Shown piece after piece: positions 19,482 to 28,798 of a stretch of 64,000 nt of DNA. Source of the stretch: Pelomonas sp047654785 (GTDB lineage Bacteria > Pseudomonadota > Gammaproteobacteria > Burkholderiales > Burkholderiaceae_C). The number at the start of each line of letters is the position of its first letter. The first letter of the stretch is position 1. Under the pieces are notes generated by a model that saw nothing but the letters and a program-made list of their open reading frames with translations, did no database searches and was not told the DNA's origin. The translations under genes were made by a program, and so were the position numbers. The DNA lies in contig NZ_JASGKQ010000002.1 in the NCBI RefSeq assembly GCF_047654785.1, positions 62,001 to 126,000 of the forward strand, written 5' to 3'.

Positions 19482-20384
19482 ATGACGACCGCCGCCCCCG
19501 CCGCCACGCCGTCCCGGCTGGCCCTGTACCTGCAGCTGATCCGCTGGGACCGCCCCGCCGGCTGGCTGCTGCTGCTGTGGCCCACGCTGGCGGCGCTGTG
19601 GATCGCCGCGGACGGCTGGCCCGGCTGGCACCTGCTGGCGGTGTTCACGCTCGGCACGGTGCTGATGCGCTCGGCCGGCTGCTGCGTCAACGACGTGGCC
19701 GACCGCGACTTCGACCGCCACGTCAAGCGCACCGCCGGCCGGCCGGTGACGACCGGCGCGGTGTCGGTGCGGCAGGCGCTGGGGCTGGGCGCCGCGCTGG
19801 CGCTGGCGGCGTTCGCGCTGGTGCTGACGACCAACCCGCCGGCCATCCTGCTGAGCTTCGCGGCACTGGCCGTGGCGATCGCCTACCCGTTCGCCAAGCG
19901 CGTGCTGGCCATGCCGCAGGCGGTGCTGGGCGTGGCGTTCTCGTTCGGCATCCCGATGGCGTTCGCCGCCGCGCTGGGCGGCGTCGAGTGGCACCTGCGC
20001 TCGGTGCCGCTGTCGGCCTGGGCGCTGCTGGTGGCCAACCTGTTCTGGGTGCTGGCCTACGACACCGAGTACGCGATGGTGGACCGCGACGACGACCTGA
20101 GGATCGGCGTGCGCTCGTCGGCCATCGCGCTGGGCCGCTGGGACGTGGCCGGCATCATGGCCTGCTACGCCGCCTACCTGGCGCTGTGGACCGCGCTGGG
20201 CCTGCGCCTGGGCCTGGGCCGCTGGTTCCTGGCCGGCATGGCCGTGGCCGCGGCGCAGGCGGCCTGGCACTACACGCTGATCCGCCACCGCCGCCGCGAG
20301 GCGTGCTTCGCGGCCTTCCGCGCCAACCACTGGCTGGGCTTCGCGGTGTTCGCGGGCACGGTGGTGGACCTCGCGCTGCGCTGA
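19482..20384 (+). CDS. ubiA: 4-hydroxybenzoate polyprenyltransferase
   Basis: A 300-residue integral-membrane prenyltransferase of ubiquinone synthesis. It attaches the polyprenyl chain to 4-hydroxybenzoate. Both aspartate-rich motifs are present: NDVADRDFDRHVKRTAGRP and the later YDTEYAMVDRDDD. At least seven hydrophobic segments are evident. It belongs to the same pathway as ubiC at 24263-24808, which makes 4-hydroxybenzoate, although the two are on opposite strands. Confidence 0.95.
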   Translation: MTTAAPAATPSRLALYLQLIRWDRPAGWLLLLWPTLAALWIAADGWPGWHLLAVFTLGTVLMRSAGCCVNDVADRDFDRHVKRTAGRPVTTGAVSVRQALGLGAALALAAFALVLTTNPPAILLSFAALAVAIAYPFAKRVLAMPQAVLGVAFSFGIPMAFAAALGGVEWHLRSVPLSAWALLVANLFWVLAYDTEYAMVDRDDDLRIGVRSSAIALGRWDVAGIMACYAAYLALWTALGLRLGLGRWFLAGMAVAAAQAAWHYTLIRHRRREACFAAFRANHWLGFAVFAGTVVDLALR

Positions 20385-20404
20385 CCCCCCCGGAACCAAC
20401 ACCC

Positions 20405-22015
20405 ATGCCCAAGCCGCGCCGCCGCCCCGCCCCCTGGCCGCTGCTGGCCTGGCTGACCCTGGGCCTGCTCGCGGGATGCGGGGGTGGCGGCGGGGGCGGC
20501 GGGTCGTCCGGCGTGCCGGGCGATGCCGGCGGCAGCAGCGGCCTGTCGCCGGACCCGGCCGGCCCGTCCGCGAGCTTCGCGCAGGAGTGCGCCGCCAGCA
20601 ACACGCTGGCCGCCGCGTCGCTGCGCACCGCCACGCTGGACCGCGAGAAGCAGTGGCTGCGCGCCTATTTCGACGAGGCCTACCTGTGGCGCGACGAGGT
20701 GCCGCGCGTGGCGCCGGACGCGCCCGCCTACGGCGGCAGCGACACCTATGCGGCCATGGATGCCTATTTCGAGGCGCTGAAGTCGCCGCAGCTGACCGAC
20801 TCCGGCGCGCGCCGCGACCGCTTCAGCTTCACCTACCCCACCGCCGACTGGCAGGCGATGAGCGACGGCGGCATCGAGGCCGGCTACGGCATCGAATGGA
20901 GCCTGGCCAGCAACACGCCGCCGCGGCGCATCCGCGTGGCCTATGTGGAGGCCGGCTCGGCGGCCGCGACCTCGGGCGTGGCGCGCGGCGACGAGCTGCT
21001 CAGCACGGACGGCGTCGCCGCCGACGTGGCCGACCGGCCGGGCGTGGACACGCTGAACGCCGCGCTCTACCCCGCGGCCGGCACGAGCCACCTGTTCTCG
21101 ATGCGGCGCACGGACGGCAGCACCTACACGCTGAGCCTGACCGGCGCCAGCGTCACCCGCAACCCGGTGCCGCTGGCGCGCGCGATGACGCTGCCCGGCG
21201 GCGCCAAGGCGGGCTACCTGCTGTTCAACGACCACAACCTGCCGTCCGAGCGCCTGCTCATCGACGCCGTGGCCGACTTCCGCGCGCAGGGCGTGACGGC
21301 GCTGGTGCTGGACCTGCGCTACAACGGCGGCGGCTACCTGTACATCGCCAGCGAGCTGGCGACCATGATCGCCGGCCGCACGCGCACGGCCGGCCAGGCC
21401 TTCGAGACGCTGCGCTACAACGACCGGCGCAGCAGCCAGAACGAACGCACGCCGTTCTACGCCGAGGCCTGCCTGGCCGCCGGCGGCCGCTGCACCAGCA
21501 CCCAGCCGCTGCCGACGCTGGACCTCGCCCGCGTCTACGTGCTGGCGCAGCGTGGCACCTGCTCGGCCAGCGAGTCCGTCATCAACGGGCTGCGCGGCGT
21601 GGACGTGGAGGTGGTGCTGGTCGGCGGCAAGACCTGCGGCAAGCCGTATGGCTTCACCGCCAAGGACAACTGCGGCATCAGCTACTTCCCGATCGAGTTC
21701 GCCGGGGTCAACGCCAAGGGCTTCGGCGACTACACCGACGGCTTCGTGCCGGGCAGCGGCGCGTCGCCGCGCTTCCTGCCCGGCTGCGCCGTGGACGACG
21801 ACTTCACCCGCGCGCTGGGCGACCCGCAGGAGCGCATGCTCGCCACCGCGCTGGCGCACGCGACCACCGGCCAGTGCCCGGCCGGCACCGCGCCGCTGGC
21901 CGCGGCCGCGACCGCCCGTGCGCAGGCCGCCCCGCCGGGCGAAGGCGCCGCCGCGCTGTACCCGCGGCGCCACCCGGCGCGCGGCAACCGGCTGCTGCTG
22001 CCGCAGCCCCGGTAG
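20405..22015 (+). CDS. S41-family peptidase, lipoprotein
   Basis: A 536-residue C-terminal-processing-type (S41) serine peptidase. The N-terminus is a lipoprotein signal with lipobox LLAGC followed by eight glycines, so it is probably anchored in the outer membrane. A PDZ-like segment spans about residues 155-230 (VAYVEAGSAAATSGVARGDELL). The S41 core follows with LVLDLRYNGGGYL, the nucleophile region GTCSASESVINGL and the Lys of VGGKTCGKPYGF. Several cysteines (CLAAGGRC, CSAS, KTCG, DNCG) suggest disulfides. The gene converges with the oxidoreductase gene 11 bp away. Confidence 0.87.
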   Translation: MPKPRRRPAPWPLLAWLTLGLLAGCGGGGGGGGSSGVPGDAGGSSGLSPDPAGPSASFAQECAASNTLAAASLRTATLDREKQWLRAYFDEAYLWRDEVPRVAPDAPAYGGSDTYAAMDAYFEALKSPQLTDSGARRDRFSFTYPTADWQAMSDGGIEAGYGIEWSLASNTPPRRIRVAYVEAGSAAATSGVARGDELLSTDGVAADVADRPGVDTLNAALYPAAGTSHLFSMRRTDGSTYTLSLTGASVTRNPVPLARAMTLPGGAKAGYLLFNDHNLPSERLLIDAVADFRAQGVTALVLDLRYNGGGYLYIASELATMIAGRTRTAGQAFETLRYNDRRSSQNERTPFYAEACLAAGGRCTSTQPLPTLDLARVYVLAQRGTCSASESVINGLRGVDVEVVLVGGKTCGKPYGFTAKDNCGISYFPIEFAGVNAKGFGDYTDGFVPGSGASPRFLPGCAVDDDFTRALGDPQERMLATALAHATTGQCPAGTAPLAAAATARAQAAPPGEGAAALYPRRHPARGNRLLLPQPR

Positions 22016-22025
22016 CGCGCCCCCG

Positions 22026-23039
22026 TCAGGGCTGGGGGAAGCGAGCCCGGATCGCGTCCATCCAGCGCAGCAGCGCCAGCGTCTCGGCGTGCGGCATGCG
22101 CGGGCTCTCGACGAGGCCGGCGCGGATGCAGGCCTGCGCCTCGGCGATCTCGCCCTCGAAGCCGTTGCGCGCGAACGGCGCCGCCACCTGCTCGACGGGC
22201 TGCTTGCGCCGCACCAGCTCCACCGACTCGGCCTGCCAGAAGTCGCGCGGGAAGCGCAGCGCGGCCCGGCTGCCCAGCGCCTCGAAGGCGTTGATGGACA
22301 TCGCGTCGAAGCCGCAGCGGAACTGCGAGGTGACGCCGCCGGGGAAGTGCAGCGTGGCCTCGACGGCCGCGTCCACGCCGGTCGGCGCGAGCCGGGCGCG
22401 CACGTCCAGGGCCTCGGGCTCGGGGCAGTCGCCGCCGTGCATCTGCTGCAGCACCCAGCGCGTCGCGGCGAGGTTGTAGATGCCGATGTCCCACAGCGCG
22501 CCGCCGCCCAGCGCGGGGTTCCACTGGCGGTGCGCGGGGTCGTAGGCGGAGGCGAAGCAGAAGCTGGACTGCATCGCCCGCAGCTCGCCGATCGCGCCGT
22601 CGCGCAGCCAGCGCGCGGCCTGCGCGTAGGCGGGCAGGAAGCGCGTCCACAGCGCCTCCATCAGGAACACGCCGCGCTCGCGCGCCAGCGCCACCAGCTC
22701 GGCGCCCTCGGCATGCGTGGTCACCAGCGGCTTCTCGCACAACACCGGCTTGCCGGCCGCCAGCGCGGCGCGGACGAAGCCGCCATGGTGGGAGTGCGGC
22801 GTGGCGACGTAGACGGCGTCCACCGCCGGGTCGGCCAGCAGCGCGTCGAGGTCGGCGGTCACGCGCGCGGGCGCATCGGCGGGCTGCCAGCGCCCGGCGT
22901 AGGCACGGCCCTTGGCGGCATCGCGCGCGAACACGGCGGCCAGCCGCGCACCGGGCACGGCGGCCAGCGCGTCGGCGAAGCGGTTGGCGATGCCGCCGGG
23001 GCCGATGACGGCCCAGCGGAACAGGGGATCGCTAGTCAT
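22026..23039 (-). CDS. Gfo/Idh/MocA-family NAD(P)-dependent oxidoreductase
   Basis: A 337-residue sugar-dehydrogenase-like protein. The N-terminal Rossmann motif is WAVIGPGGIANRFADALA, and the family motif CEKPLVTTHAEG follows near residue 100. A C-terminal alpha/beta substrate domain completes it. Substrate unknown; trans-1,2-dihydrobenzenediol dehydrogenase-like members look similar. Its ATG lies eight bases inside the end of the HPP/CBS gene, so the two form an operon. Confidence 0.87.
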   Translation of the reverse strand: MTSDPLFRWAVIGPGGIANRFADALAAVPGARLAAVFARDAAKGRAYAGRWQPADAPARVTADLDALLADPAVDAVYVATPHSHHGGFVRAALAAGKPVLCEKPLVTTHAEGAELVALARERGVFLMEALWTRFLPAYAQAARWLRDGAIGELRAMQSSFCFASAYDPAHRQWNPALGGGALWDIGIYNLAATRWVLQQMHGGDCPEPEALDVRARLAPTGVDAAVEATLHFPGGVTSQFRCGFDAMSINAFEALGSRAALRFPRDFWQAESVELVRRKQPVEQVAAPFARNGFEGEIAEAQACIRAGLVESPRMPHAETLALLRWMDAIRARFPQP

Positions 23040-24183
23040 GGTGGCTCAGGGCTTTCACGAGGTCGGACTGGGTCAGGATGCCCACCAGGCGGCCCTCGGC
23101 GCCGACGATGGGGATGTGGTGGTGGCCGCTGTCCGAGAACAGCGGCACCAGCTCGGCGATGGGGCGGTCCGCGCTGGCCACGCGCACCTGGCGGCTCATG
23201 ATGTGGCCCACCACCTCGGGCTTGCCGGCAGGCGTGCCGGACGCGGGCGCCAGCAGCCGCTGCAACCGGCCGGCCAGGCCCTCGCGCCGCTCGGCGTCGG
23301 CGGCGCGCATGAAGTCGGCCCGCGTGACGATGCCGACGATGCACTGCGCCGCGTCCACCACCGGCAGCGCCTTGATGCGGTGCCGCTGCAGCAGCGCCCA
23401 GGCCTCCGCCAGCGGCGTGCCGGACCCGACGGTGACGACCGGGCGGGACATGACGTCCTCGCAGCGCAGCCCGCCCAGGCGGCGGCGGTAGCCGAGCATT
23501 TCGGCCTCATGCAGCAGGTCGGCGAGGTCGTCGCGCGGCACGTCCAGCACCTGGTTGTAGCGGGCCAGCACCGCGTCCAGCTCAGCCTCGCCGAAGCGCG
23601 GCGGCGCGATGCTGGGGCCGCCCGGCGCGGCCGGTGCGGCCGGCACGCCCTGGGCATGCGGGTAGCGGCGGCCGGTGGCGGCGTTGTAGGCCATGCCGGC
23701 CAGCACCAGCAGCAACGAGTTCAGCGCCACGGGCAGGAAGGCGGCCTGCCAGTCCTGCGTGGCCGTCATCACCATCAGCAGGCTGGCCGCGCCGCCGGGC
23801 GGATGCAGGCAGCGCAGCGCGAACATCACGCCGATGGCCAGCGCCACCGCCACGGCGGCGATGGCCAGCGGCGGCAGCGGCAGCCAGCGCAGGCAGGCGA
23901 TGCCCACCAGCGCCGACAGCGTGTTGCCGCCCAGCACCGCCCAGGGCTGCGCCAGCGGGCTGGCCGGCAGGCCGAACACCAGCACCGCGCTGGCCCCCAG
24001 CGGCGCGACCAGCCAGGGCAGGCCCGGCGCCATCGCGGCCTGGCCGGCCAGGCCCGCCAGCAGGATGCCCAGGCCCGCGCCCAGCACCACGCGCAGCCGC
24101 TCGCGCGCATTCACGGCCTGCGGCGCGGGCCGCAGCGCGCGCAGCAGGTTCAACAGGCGGGAAGGCAGCAGGGCAGCGGACAT
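23032..24183 (-). CDS. HPP-family membrane protein with paired CBS domains
   Basis: A 383-residue protein. Residues about 25-165 form an HPP transmembrane domain with four or more hydrophobic helices and the motif RCLHPPGGAASLL. Two CBS domains follow (about 235-300 and 318-383) with DVMSRPVVTV, GIVTRADFMRA, HIMSRQVRVA and GILTQSDLVKAL. HPP proteins include nitrite transporters in plastids; CBS pairs sense adenosyl nucleotides, so gated transport is plausible. Cargo unknown. It overlaps the oxidoreductase gene downstream. Confidence 0.87.
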   Translation of the reverse strand: MSAALLPSRLLNLLRALRPAPQAVNARERLRVVLGAGLGILLAGLAGQAAMAPGLPWLVAPLGASAVLVFGLPASPLAQPWAVLGGNTLSALVGIACLRWLPLPPLAIAAVAVALAIGVMFALRCLHPPGGAASLLMVMTATQDWQAAFLPVALNSLLLVLAGMAYNAATGRRYPHAQGVPAAPAAPGGPSIAPPRFGEAELDAVLARYNQVLDVPRDDLADLLHEAEMLGYRRRLGGLRCEDVMSRPVVTVGSGTPLAEAWALLQRHRIKALPVVDAAQCIVGIVTRADFMRAADAERREGLAGRLQRLLAPASGTPAGKPEVVGHIMSRQVRVASADRPIAELVPLFSDSGHHHIPIVGAEGRLVGILTQSDLVKALSHHD

Positions 24184-24262
24184 GGACGGCGGCGGCGCGC
24201 AGAGAAGGGGCGGCTGGGGGACGGAGCCGCCGATTGTGTCCGCCGCCGCGCCCGGCGGGCCT

Positions 24263-24808
24263 TCAGCGGATCTTCCGGGCGCCGGGCCGGTGGCGGGCCA
24301 GCTCCGGCACGAACAGCTCCATCACGCGCAGCTGCGCGCCGCAGCGGCTGAACACCGAGTTGCGCGACCACAGCATCTGCGGCGACGGCGGCGCGCCGGT
24401 GGCCGCCTGCCATTGCCGGGCGGCGTGGCGGCGCGTGTGGCCCTGGCGCGCCAGGCGGCGCGGCTCCAGCTCGCTGCGGTGGATGCGCCGGTCGTCGTAG
24501 AGCAGGTGGGCCAGCGGCCGCGCGCCCAGCCCCTTGAGCGCCCGCCACGGGCCGGTGCCGGCGCACTGGTGCAGCGCCGAGCGCGCCCACACCAGCGGCT
24601 GGCCGTCCACGCGCAGGATGACCTCGCGCACCAGCGTCAGCCCGCGCGGCGGCAGGCCCAGCGCGGCGCGCTCGCGGGCGCGGAACGGCGCCACGCCCTG
24701 GCGCAGCACCTGCACCTCGAAGCGCCCGCCCAGCCGCGCCAGCCGCCGGCTCAGCGAGCCCGGCGCGCGCAGCCAGTCGCGCAGGCTGTCGCGGGTGGCG
24801 ATGCCCAC
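24263..24808 (-). CDS. ubiC: Chorismate lyase
   Basis: A 181-residue protein matching UbiC, which converts chorismate to 4-hydroxybenzoate and pyruvate, the first step of ubiquinone synthesis. Recognisable segments are the central LTLVREVILRVDGQPLVWARS, the C-terminal WSRNSVFS, and MELFVPEL at the end. The start is GTG directly abutting the proC stop (TAA) with no spacer, supporting operon expression with proC. It feeds UbiA encoded at 19482-20384. Confidence 0.85.
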   Translation of the reverse strand: MGIATRDSLRDWLRAPGSLSRRLARLGGRFEVQVLRQGVAPFRARERAALGLPPRGLTLVREVILRVDGQPLVWARSALHQCAGTGPWRALKGLGARPLAHLLYDDRRIHRSELEPRRLARQGHTRRHAARQWQAATGAPPSPQMLWSRNSVFSRCGAQLRVMELFVPELARHRPGARKIR

Positions 24809-25621
24809 TTACGCGCCGAACTCCCGGCCCAGCTCCGCCGCGCGCCGCTGCGCGGCCAGCACGGCGCGGCGGATGGCGGCGTCCACCGCATCGGCCTGCA
24901 GCGAGGTGATGGCGGCGTGCGTGGTGCCGCCCTTGCTCGTCACGCGCTCGCGCAGCGTGGCGGGCGGCTCGTCGGACGCCAGCCCCAGCGCCGCCGCGCC
25001 CGCGCAGGTGGCCAGCGCCAGGCGCCGGCCCTGCTCGGCGTCCAGGCCCATGTCCTGCGCGGCGGCCATCATGGCCTCGACGAAGAAGAAGAAATACGCC
25101 GGGCCGGAGCCCGACAGCGCGGTCACCGCGTCGAGGTCGTCCTCGCGCGCCACCCACAGGGTCTGGCCGGTGGGCGCCAGCAGCCGCTCGACGGCCGCGC
25201 GCTCGTCCGCCGACACCGCGGGCCGCGCATACAGGCCGGCGATGCCCTGGCCGATCAGCGCCGGCGTGTTGGGCATCGCGCGCACGACGCGCTCGCTGCC
25301 GGTGGCCCGCGCCAGCGCGGCCGACGGGATGCCCGCCATCACCGACAGCTGCAGCGCCCCGCCCAGCCAGGCCCGCAGCGGCGCGGCCGCCTCGGCGAAC
25401 AGCTGCGGCTTGACGGCCCAGACCACCGTGCCCGCGGCCGCCAGGCTGGCGTCGCCCGCGGCCAGCGCCTGGATGCCGTGCTCGGCCGCCAGCCGCTCGC
25501 GCTGCGGCGCATGGGGTTCGACGACCAGCAGCTGCGCGGCCGGCATGCCGGCGCGCAGCAGCCCGCCGAAGATGGCGCCGGCCATGTTGCCGCCGCCGAT
25601 GAATGCGATCTTGTCTTGCAT
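24809..25621 (-). CDS. proC: Pyrroline-5-carboxylate reductase
   Basis: A 270-residue NAD(P)H-dependent reductase making L-proline. It has the N-terminal Rossmann motif IAFIGGGNMAGAIFGGLL, VWAVKPQ, and the C-terminal signature (GSGPAYFFFFVEAMMAAAQ, TSKGGTTHAAITSLQ). The ATG at 25621 is chosen because the Rossmann strand begins at once; 12 residues upstream are open but unlikely. It lies 10 bp after the GGDEF gene stop and ends against ubiC. Confidence 0.95.
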   Translation of the reverse strand: MQDKIAFIGGGNMAGAIFGGLLRAGMPAAQLLVVEPHAPQRERLAAEHGIQALAAGDASLAAAGTVVWAVKPQLFAEAAAPLRAWLGGALQLSVMAGIPSAALARATGSERVVRAMPNTPALIGQGIAGLYARPAVSADERAAVERLLAPTGQTLWVAREDDLDAVTALSGSGPAYFFFFVEAMMAAAQDMGLDAEQGRRLALATCAGAAALGLASDEPPATLRERVTSKGGTTHAAITSLQADAVDAAIRRAVLAAQRRAAELGREFGA

Positions 25622-25631
25622 GGGCCGCAGT

Positions 25632-26804
25632 CTAGGCCTGCGCCACCACGCGGTCACGCCCGGCGGACTTGGCGGCGTACAGCGCCTGGTCGGCGCGGCG
25701 GTACAGGGCGGCGAAGTCCTCGCCGGGCCGGGCCGGCACCAGGCCGGCGGAGAAGCTCATGCTGCGGCCGCCGCCCCCGTCCAGCATGCCCACGGCCATG
25801 CGCAGCCGCTGGGCGATGCCCTGCGCCGTCTCCAGCGGGCAGTTGAACATCAGCACCGCGAACTCGTCGCCGCCCAGCCGGCCGGCCAGGTCGCCCTGGC
25901 GCAGCGTGTCGCGCAGCTGCGCGGCGAAGCGCACCAGCAGCGCATCGCCCTCGGGGTGGCCGAGCTCGTCGTTGACGGCCTTGAAGCCGTCCATGTCGCA
26001 CAGCATCAGGCACACCGGCAGCCGGCTGGCGCGCGATTGCGCCAGCAGCACGCCGCAGGCGGCCTCGAAATGCGCGCGGCTGGCCACCTGGGTCAGCGCG
26101 TCGGTGTTGGCGCGCCGCTCCAGCTCGGCGCCGGCCTGCTGCAGCCGGCCCTCCACGCGGCCGTGCAGCATCAGCAGCATGGCCGACACGCGCGTCACCG
26201 CCAGCGCGATGTTGACCACCATCAGCACCGCCAGCAACTGCCCGGGCGGCGCCACGCCGGTGCCGACGTAGGGCCAGTTCTGCAGGCCCCGCCACAGCTG
26301 CATGACGGCGACGGCGACGCCGCCCAGGCCGAGCAGCGCCAGCCCCAGGCGCGACGGCTCGTCGGCCCCGCGCAGCCGGCGCCACTGCGCGTACACGAAC
26401 TGCGTCAGCAGCACGGACTGCAGCAGCTGCACGCTGATGACGATGGCCGCGCGCGTCCCGTAGTCCATGCCGAGGCGCCAGGCGGCCAGCCAGGCGGCAA
26501 AGCCCAGCCCGGCCACGGCCCAGCGCAGGCCCATGCCCGGCCACAGCCGGCGGCCGAACCAGACGCGCAGGCCCAGCTCCAGCAGCGGCATGCCGGTGAT
26601 GAACACGGCATTGGTCACCATGGGCACCGGCCCGACCACCAGCACCAGCACGCCGCAGGCGAGCAGGGCCTCGTTGCACACCCACCAGCCGAAGCCCGCC
26701 GCGCCGCCCCGGCGCACATTGCGCCAGAACAGGCCCAGCAGCGCGGCCATCAGCACATGGACGATGGTGGCGATGACGAAGGTGGAGGCGGGGTCGAGCT
26801 GCAT
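25632..26804 (-). CDS. Membrane diguanylate cyclase (GGDEF)
   Basis: A 390-residue protein. Residues 5-205 hold about six hydrophobic helices with no recognised sensor domain. The C-terminal GGDEF domain begins at RANTDALTQVASRAHFE and contains the intact GGDEF signature in RLGGDEFAVLMF. An RQGD inhibitory site five residues upstream predicts feedback by c-di-GMP. It should make c-di-GMP from GTP. It lies between mnmE and proC on the same strand, 28 bp after mnmE, so it may be transcribed with housekeeping genes. Confidence 0.9.
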   Translation of the reverse strand: MQLDPASTFVIATIVHVLMAALLGLFWRNVRRGGAAGFGWWVCNEALLACGVLVLVVGPVPMVTNAVFITGMPLLELGLRVWFGRRLWPGMGLRWAVAGLGFAAWLAAWRLGMDYGTRAAIVISVQLLQSVLLTQFVYAQWRRLRGADEPSRLGLALLGLGGVAVAVMQLWRGLQNWPYVGTGVAPPGQLLAVLMVVNIALAVTRVSAMLLMLHGRVEGRLQQAGAELERRANTDALTQVASRAHFEAACGVLLAQSRASRLPVCLMLCDMDGFKAVNDELGHPEGDALLVRFAAQLRDTLRQGDLAGRLGGDEFAVLMFNCPLETAQGIAQRLRMAVGMLDGGGGRSMSFSAGLVPARPGEDFAALYRRADQALYAAKSAGRDRVVAQA

Positions 26805-26832
26805 GGTCAGGCGGCCATGCTACGTCGCGGCG

Positions 26833-28209
26833 CTACTTGCCGATGCAGAAACTGCTGAAGATGACGCCCAGCAGCTCGTCCGCCGAGAACGCGCCGGTGA
26901 TCTCGCCCAAAGCGTCGTGCGCGAGGCGCAGTTCCTCGGCGAGCAGGTCCAGCGCCGCGTCGCGCTGCTCCGCGATGGCGCGGGCCTGCGCGAGGTGGTC
27001 GGCCGTGCGCGCCAGCGCCTGCACGTGGCGCTCGCGGGCGATGAACAGGCCCTCGGGCACGGCCTGCCAGCCGGCCGTCTGCAGCAGCCGCTGGCGCAGC
27101 GCCTCCAGGCCCCCGCCGGTCTTCAGGCTCAGCACGATCTCGCCGGCCGTGTCGATCTCGGCCGCGGCGGCAAGGTCGGCCTTGTTGAAGACCTGCACGA
27201 TGCGGCCCGCGTCCACCCCCGCGAGCCGCGCGCGGATGCGTGCGTCCTCGGCCTCGTAGCCGGGCTGGCCGACGCGGCCCAGGTCGTGCAGGAACAGCAC
27301 GACGTCGGCCTCGGCGATCGCGTCCCACGAGCGCGACACGCCGATGCGCTCGACCTCGTCGGCCGCGTCGTCGCGCAGGCCGGCCGTGTCGGTGACGTGC
27401 AGCGGCACGCCCTCGATCTGGATGGTCTGGCTGACCTTGTCGCGCGTCGTGCCGGGGATGGGCGTGACGATGGCCAGCTCCGCGCCGGCCAGCGCGTTCA
27501 GCAGCGAACTCTTGCCGACGTTGGGCTGGCCCGCGAGCACGACCTTCAGCCCGTCGCGCAGCAGCGCGCCCTGGCGGGTGCGGGCCTGCACGGCGGCGAG
27601 CTGCGCCGCCAGGCGGTCCAGCCGGCCGAAGGCGTCGGCTTTTTCGAGGAAGTCGATCTCCTCCTCGGGGAAGTCGAGCGTCGCCTCGACCAGCATGCGC
27701 AGCTGGATCAGTTGGTCGCGCAGCAGGCCCACCTCGTGGCTCAGCGCGCCGCCCAGCGCGCGGCTGGCGCTGCGCGCGGCGGCCTCGGTGCTGGCGTCGA
27801 TCAGGTCGGCGACGGCCTCGGCTTGCGCCAGGTCCAGCTTGCCGTTCAGAAAGGCGCGCTGCGTGAACTCGCCCGGCTCGGCCAGGCGCACCCCGGCACC
27901 CGCCGCGATGACGCGCGCCAGCAGCAGCTGCATGACGACCGCGCCGCCGTGCGCCTGCAGCTCCAGCACATGCTCGCCGGTGTAGGAGTGCGGCGCAGGG
28001 AAGTGCAGCGCCAGGCCCTGGTCGATGGCCTGCCCGGCCGCATCGCGGAAGGGCAGGTAGGTCGCCTCGCGGGCTTGGAGCGCCCGGCCGCAGACGGCCT
28101 CGATCAGCGGCGCCAGGTCGTGCGGCGACGACACCCGCACGATGCCGACGGCGCCTCGTCCCGGCGCGGTGGCGATGGCGGCGATGGGGTCGGCTTGGCG
28201 GGATAGCAT
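26833..28209 (-). CDS. mnmE: tRNA uridine-5-carboxymethylaminomethyl modification GTPase
   Basis: A 458-residue MnmE. With MnmG it modifies U34 of certain tRNAs. The N-terminal tetrahydrofolate-binding domain starts DPIAAIATAPGRGAVGIVRV, the G domain has the P-loop AGQPNVGKSSLLNAL and the G2/G3 region PIPGTTRDKV...DTAGLRD, and the C-terminus is the catalytic FCIGK. The open frame extends far upstream, but homology begins at the ATG at 28209. mnmE normally follows yidC in this gene order; here a 5.4-kb plus-strand block separates them. Confidence 0.96.
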   Translation of the reverse strand: MLSRQADPIAAIATAPGRGAVGIVRVSSPHDLAPLIEAVCGRALQAREATYLPFRDAAGQAIDQGLALHFPAPHSYTGEHVLELQAHGGAVVMQLLLARVIAAGAGVRLAEPGEFTQRAFLNGKLDLAQAEAVADLIDASTEAAARSASRALGGALSHEVGLLRDQLIQLRMLVEATLDFPEEEIDFLEKADAFGRLDRLAAQLAAVQARTRQGALLRDGLKVVLAGQPNVGKSSLLNALAGAELAIVTPIPGTTRDKVSQTIQIEGVPLHVTDTAGLRDDAADEVERIGVSRSWDAIAEADVVLFLHDLGRVGQPGYEAEDARIRARLAGVDAGRIVQVFNKADLAAAAEIDTAGEIVLSLKTGGGLEALRQRLLQTAGWQAVPEGLFIARERHVQALARTADHLAQARAIAEQRDAALDLLAEELRLAHDALGEITGAFSADELLGVIFSSFCIGK

Positions 28210-28251
28210 CGCGGCATTGTCGAACCTCCGCCGCCTTGCGCCGGCTCGCTC

Positions 28252-28785
28252 GTGAGCGCTCACCAGACCCCGCCCGAACTTCCCATCCTCGACCCCGAGC
28301 TGCGAGACGACCTCTACCGCGAGCTGCGCCGCATGGCCCGCCAGCGCCTGCGCCGCAGCGGCCCGCTGACGCTGCTGGACACCACGTCGCTGGTGCACGA
28401 AAGCTGGCTCAAGCTGGCCGGCAGCAGCGGCTGGCAGGGCCTGGCGCACGGCCACTTCATGGCCTACGCGGCGACGGTGATGCGCTCCATCGTCGTGGAC
28501 TACGCCCGCGCCCGGCAGGCCCAGCGGCGCGGCGGCGACGCCACGCACCTGCCGCTGGACGAGCTGCCCACGCTGGCCCACCGCGATGACGAGTACCTGC
28601 AGGTCCACGACGCGCTCGCCGAGTTGGAGCGCCACGACCCGCGGCTGGCGCGGCTGGTCGAGCTGCGCTTCTTCGTCGGCCTGGAGGAGACCGAGTGCGC
28701 CGAGGCGCTGGGCCAGTCGCGCCGCACCGTGCAGCGCGACTGGCAGAAGGCGCGGGCGCTGCTGTGGGGACACCTGAACGCATGA
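28252..28785 (+). CDS. ECF-type RNA polymerase sigma factor
   Basis: A 177-residue extracytoplasmic-function sigma factor. Region 2 spans about residues 15-95 (LDTTSLVHESWLKLAG, MRSIVVDYARAR) and region 4 about 120-175 (RLVELRFFVGLEETECAEALGQSRRTVQRDW). The sequence resembles the ECF group that is found beside Ser/Thr kinases and lacks an anti-sigma factor. The start is GTG. The kinase gene begins 13 bp after the stop, so the kinase probably controls the sigma factor, a pattern known in other bacteria but inferred here. Confidence 0.88.
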   Translation: MSAHQTPPELPILDPELRDDLYRELRRMARQRLRRSGPLTLLDTTSLVHESWLKLAGSSGWQGLAHGHFMAYAATVMRSIVVDYARARQAQRRGGDATHLPLDELPTLAHRDDEYLQVHDALAELERHDPRLARLVELRFFVGLEETECAEALGQSRRTVQRDWQKARALLWGHLNA

Positions 28786-28798
28786 ATCCCGCCCTGGC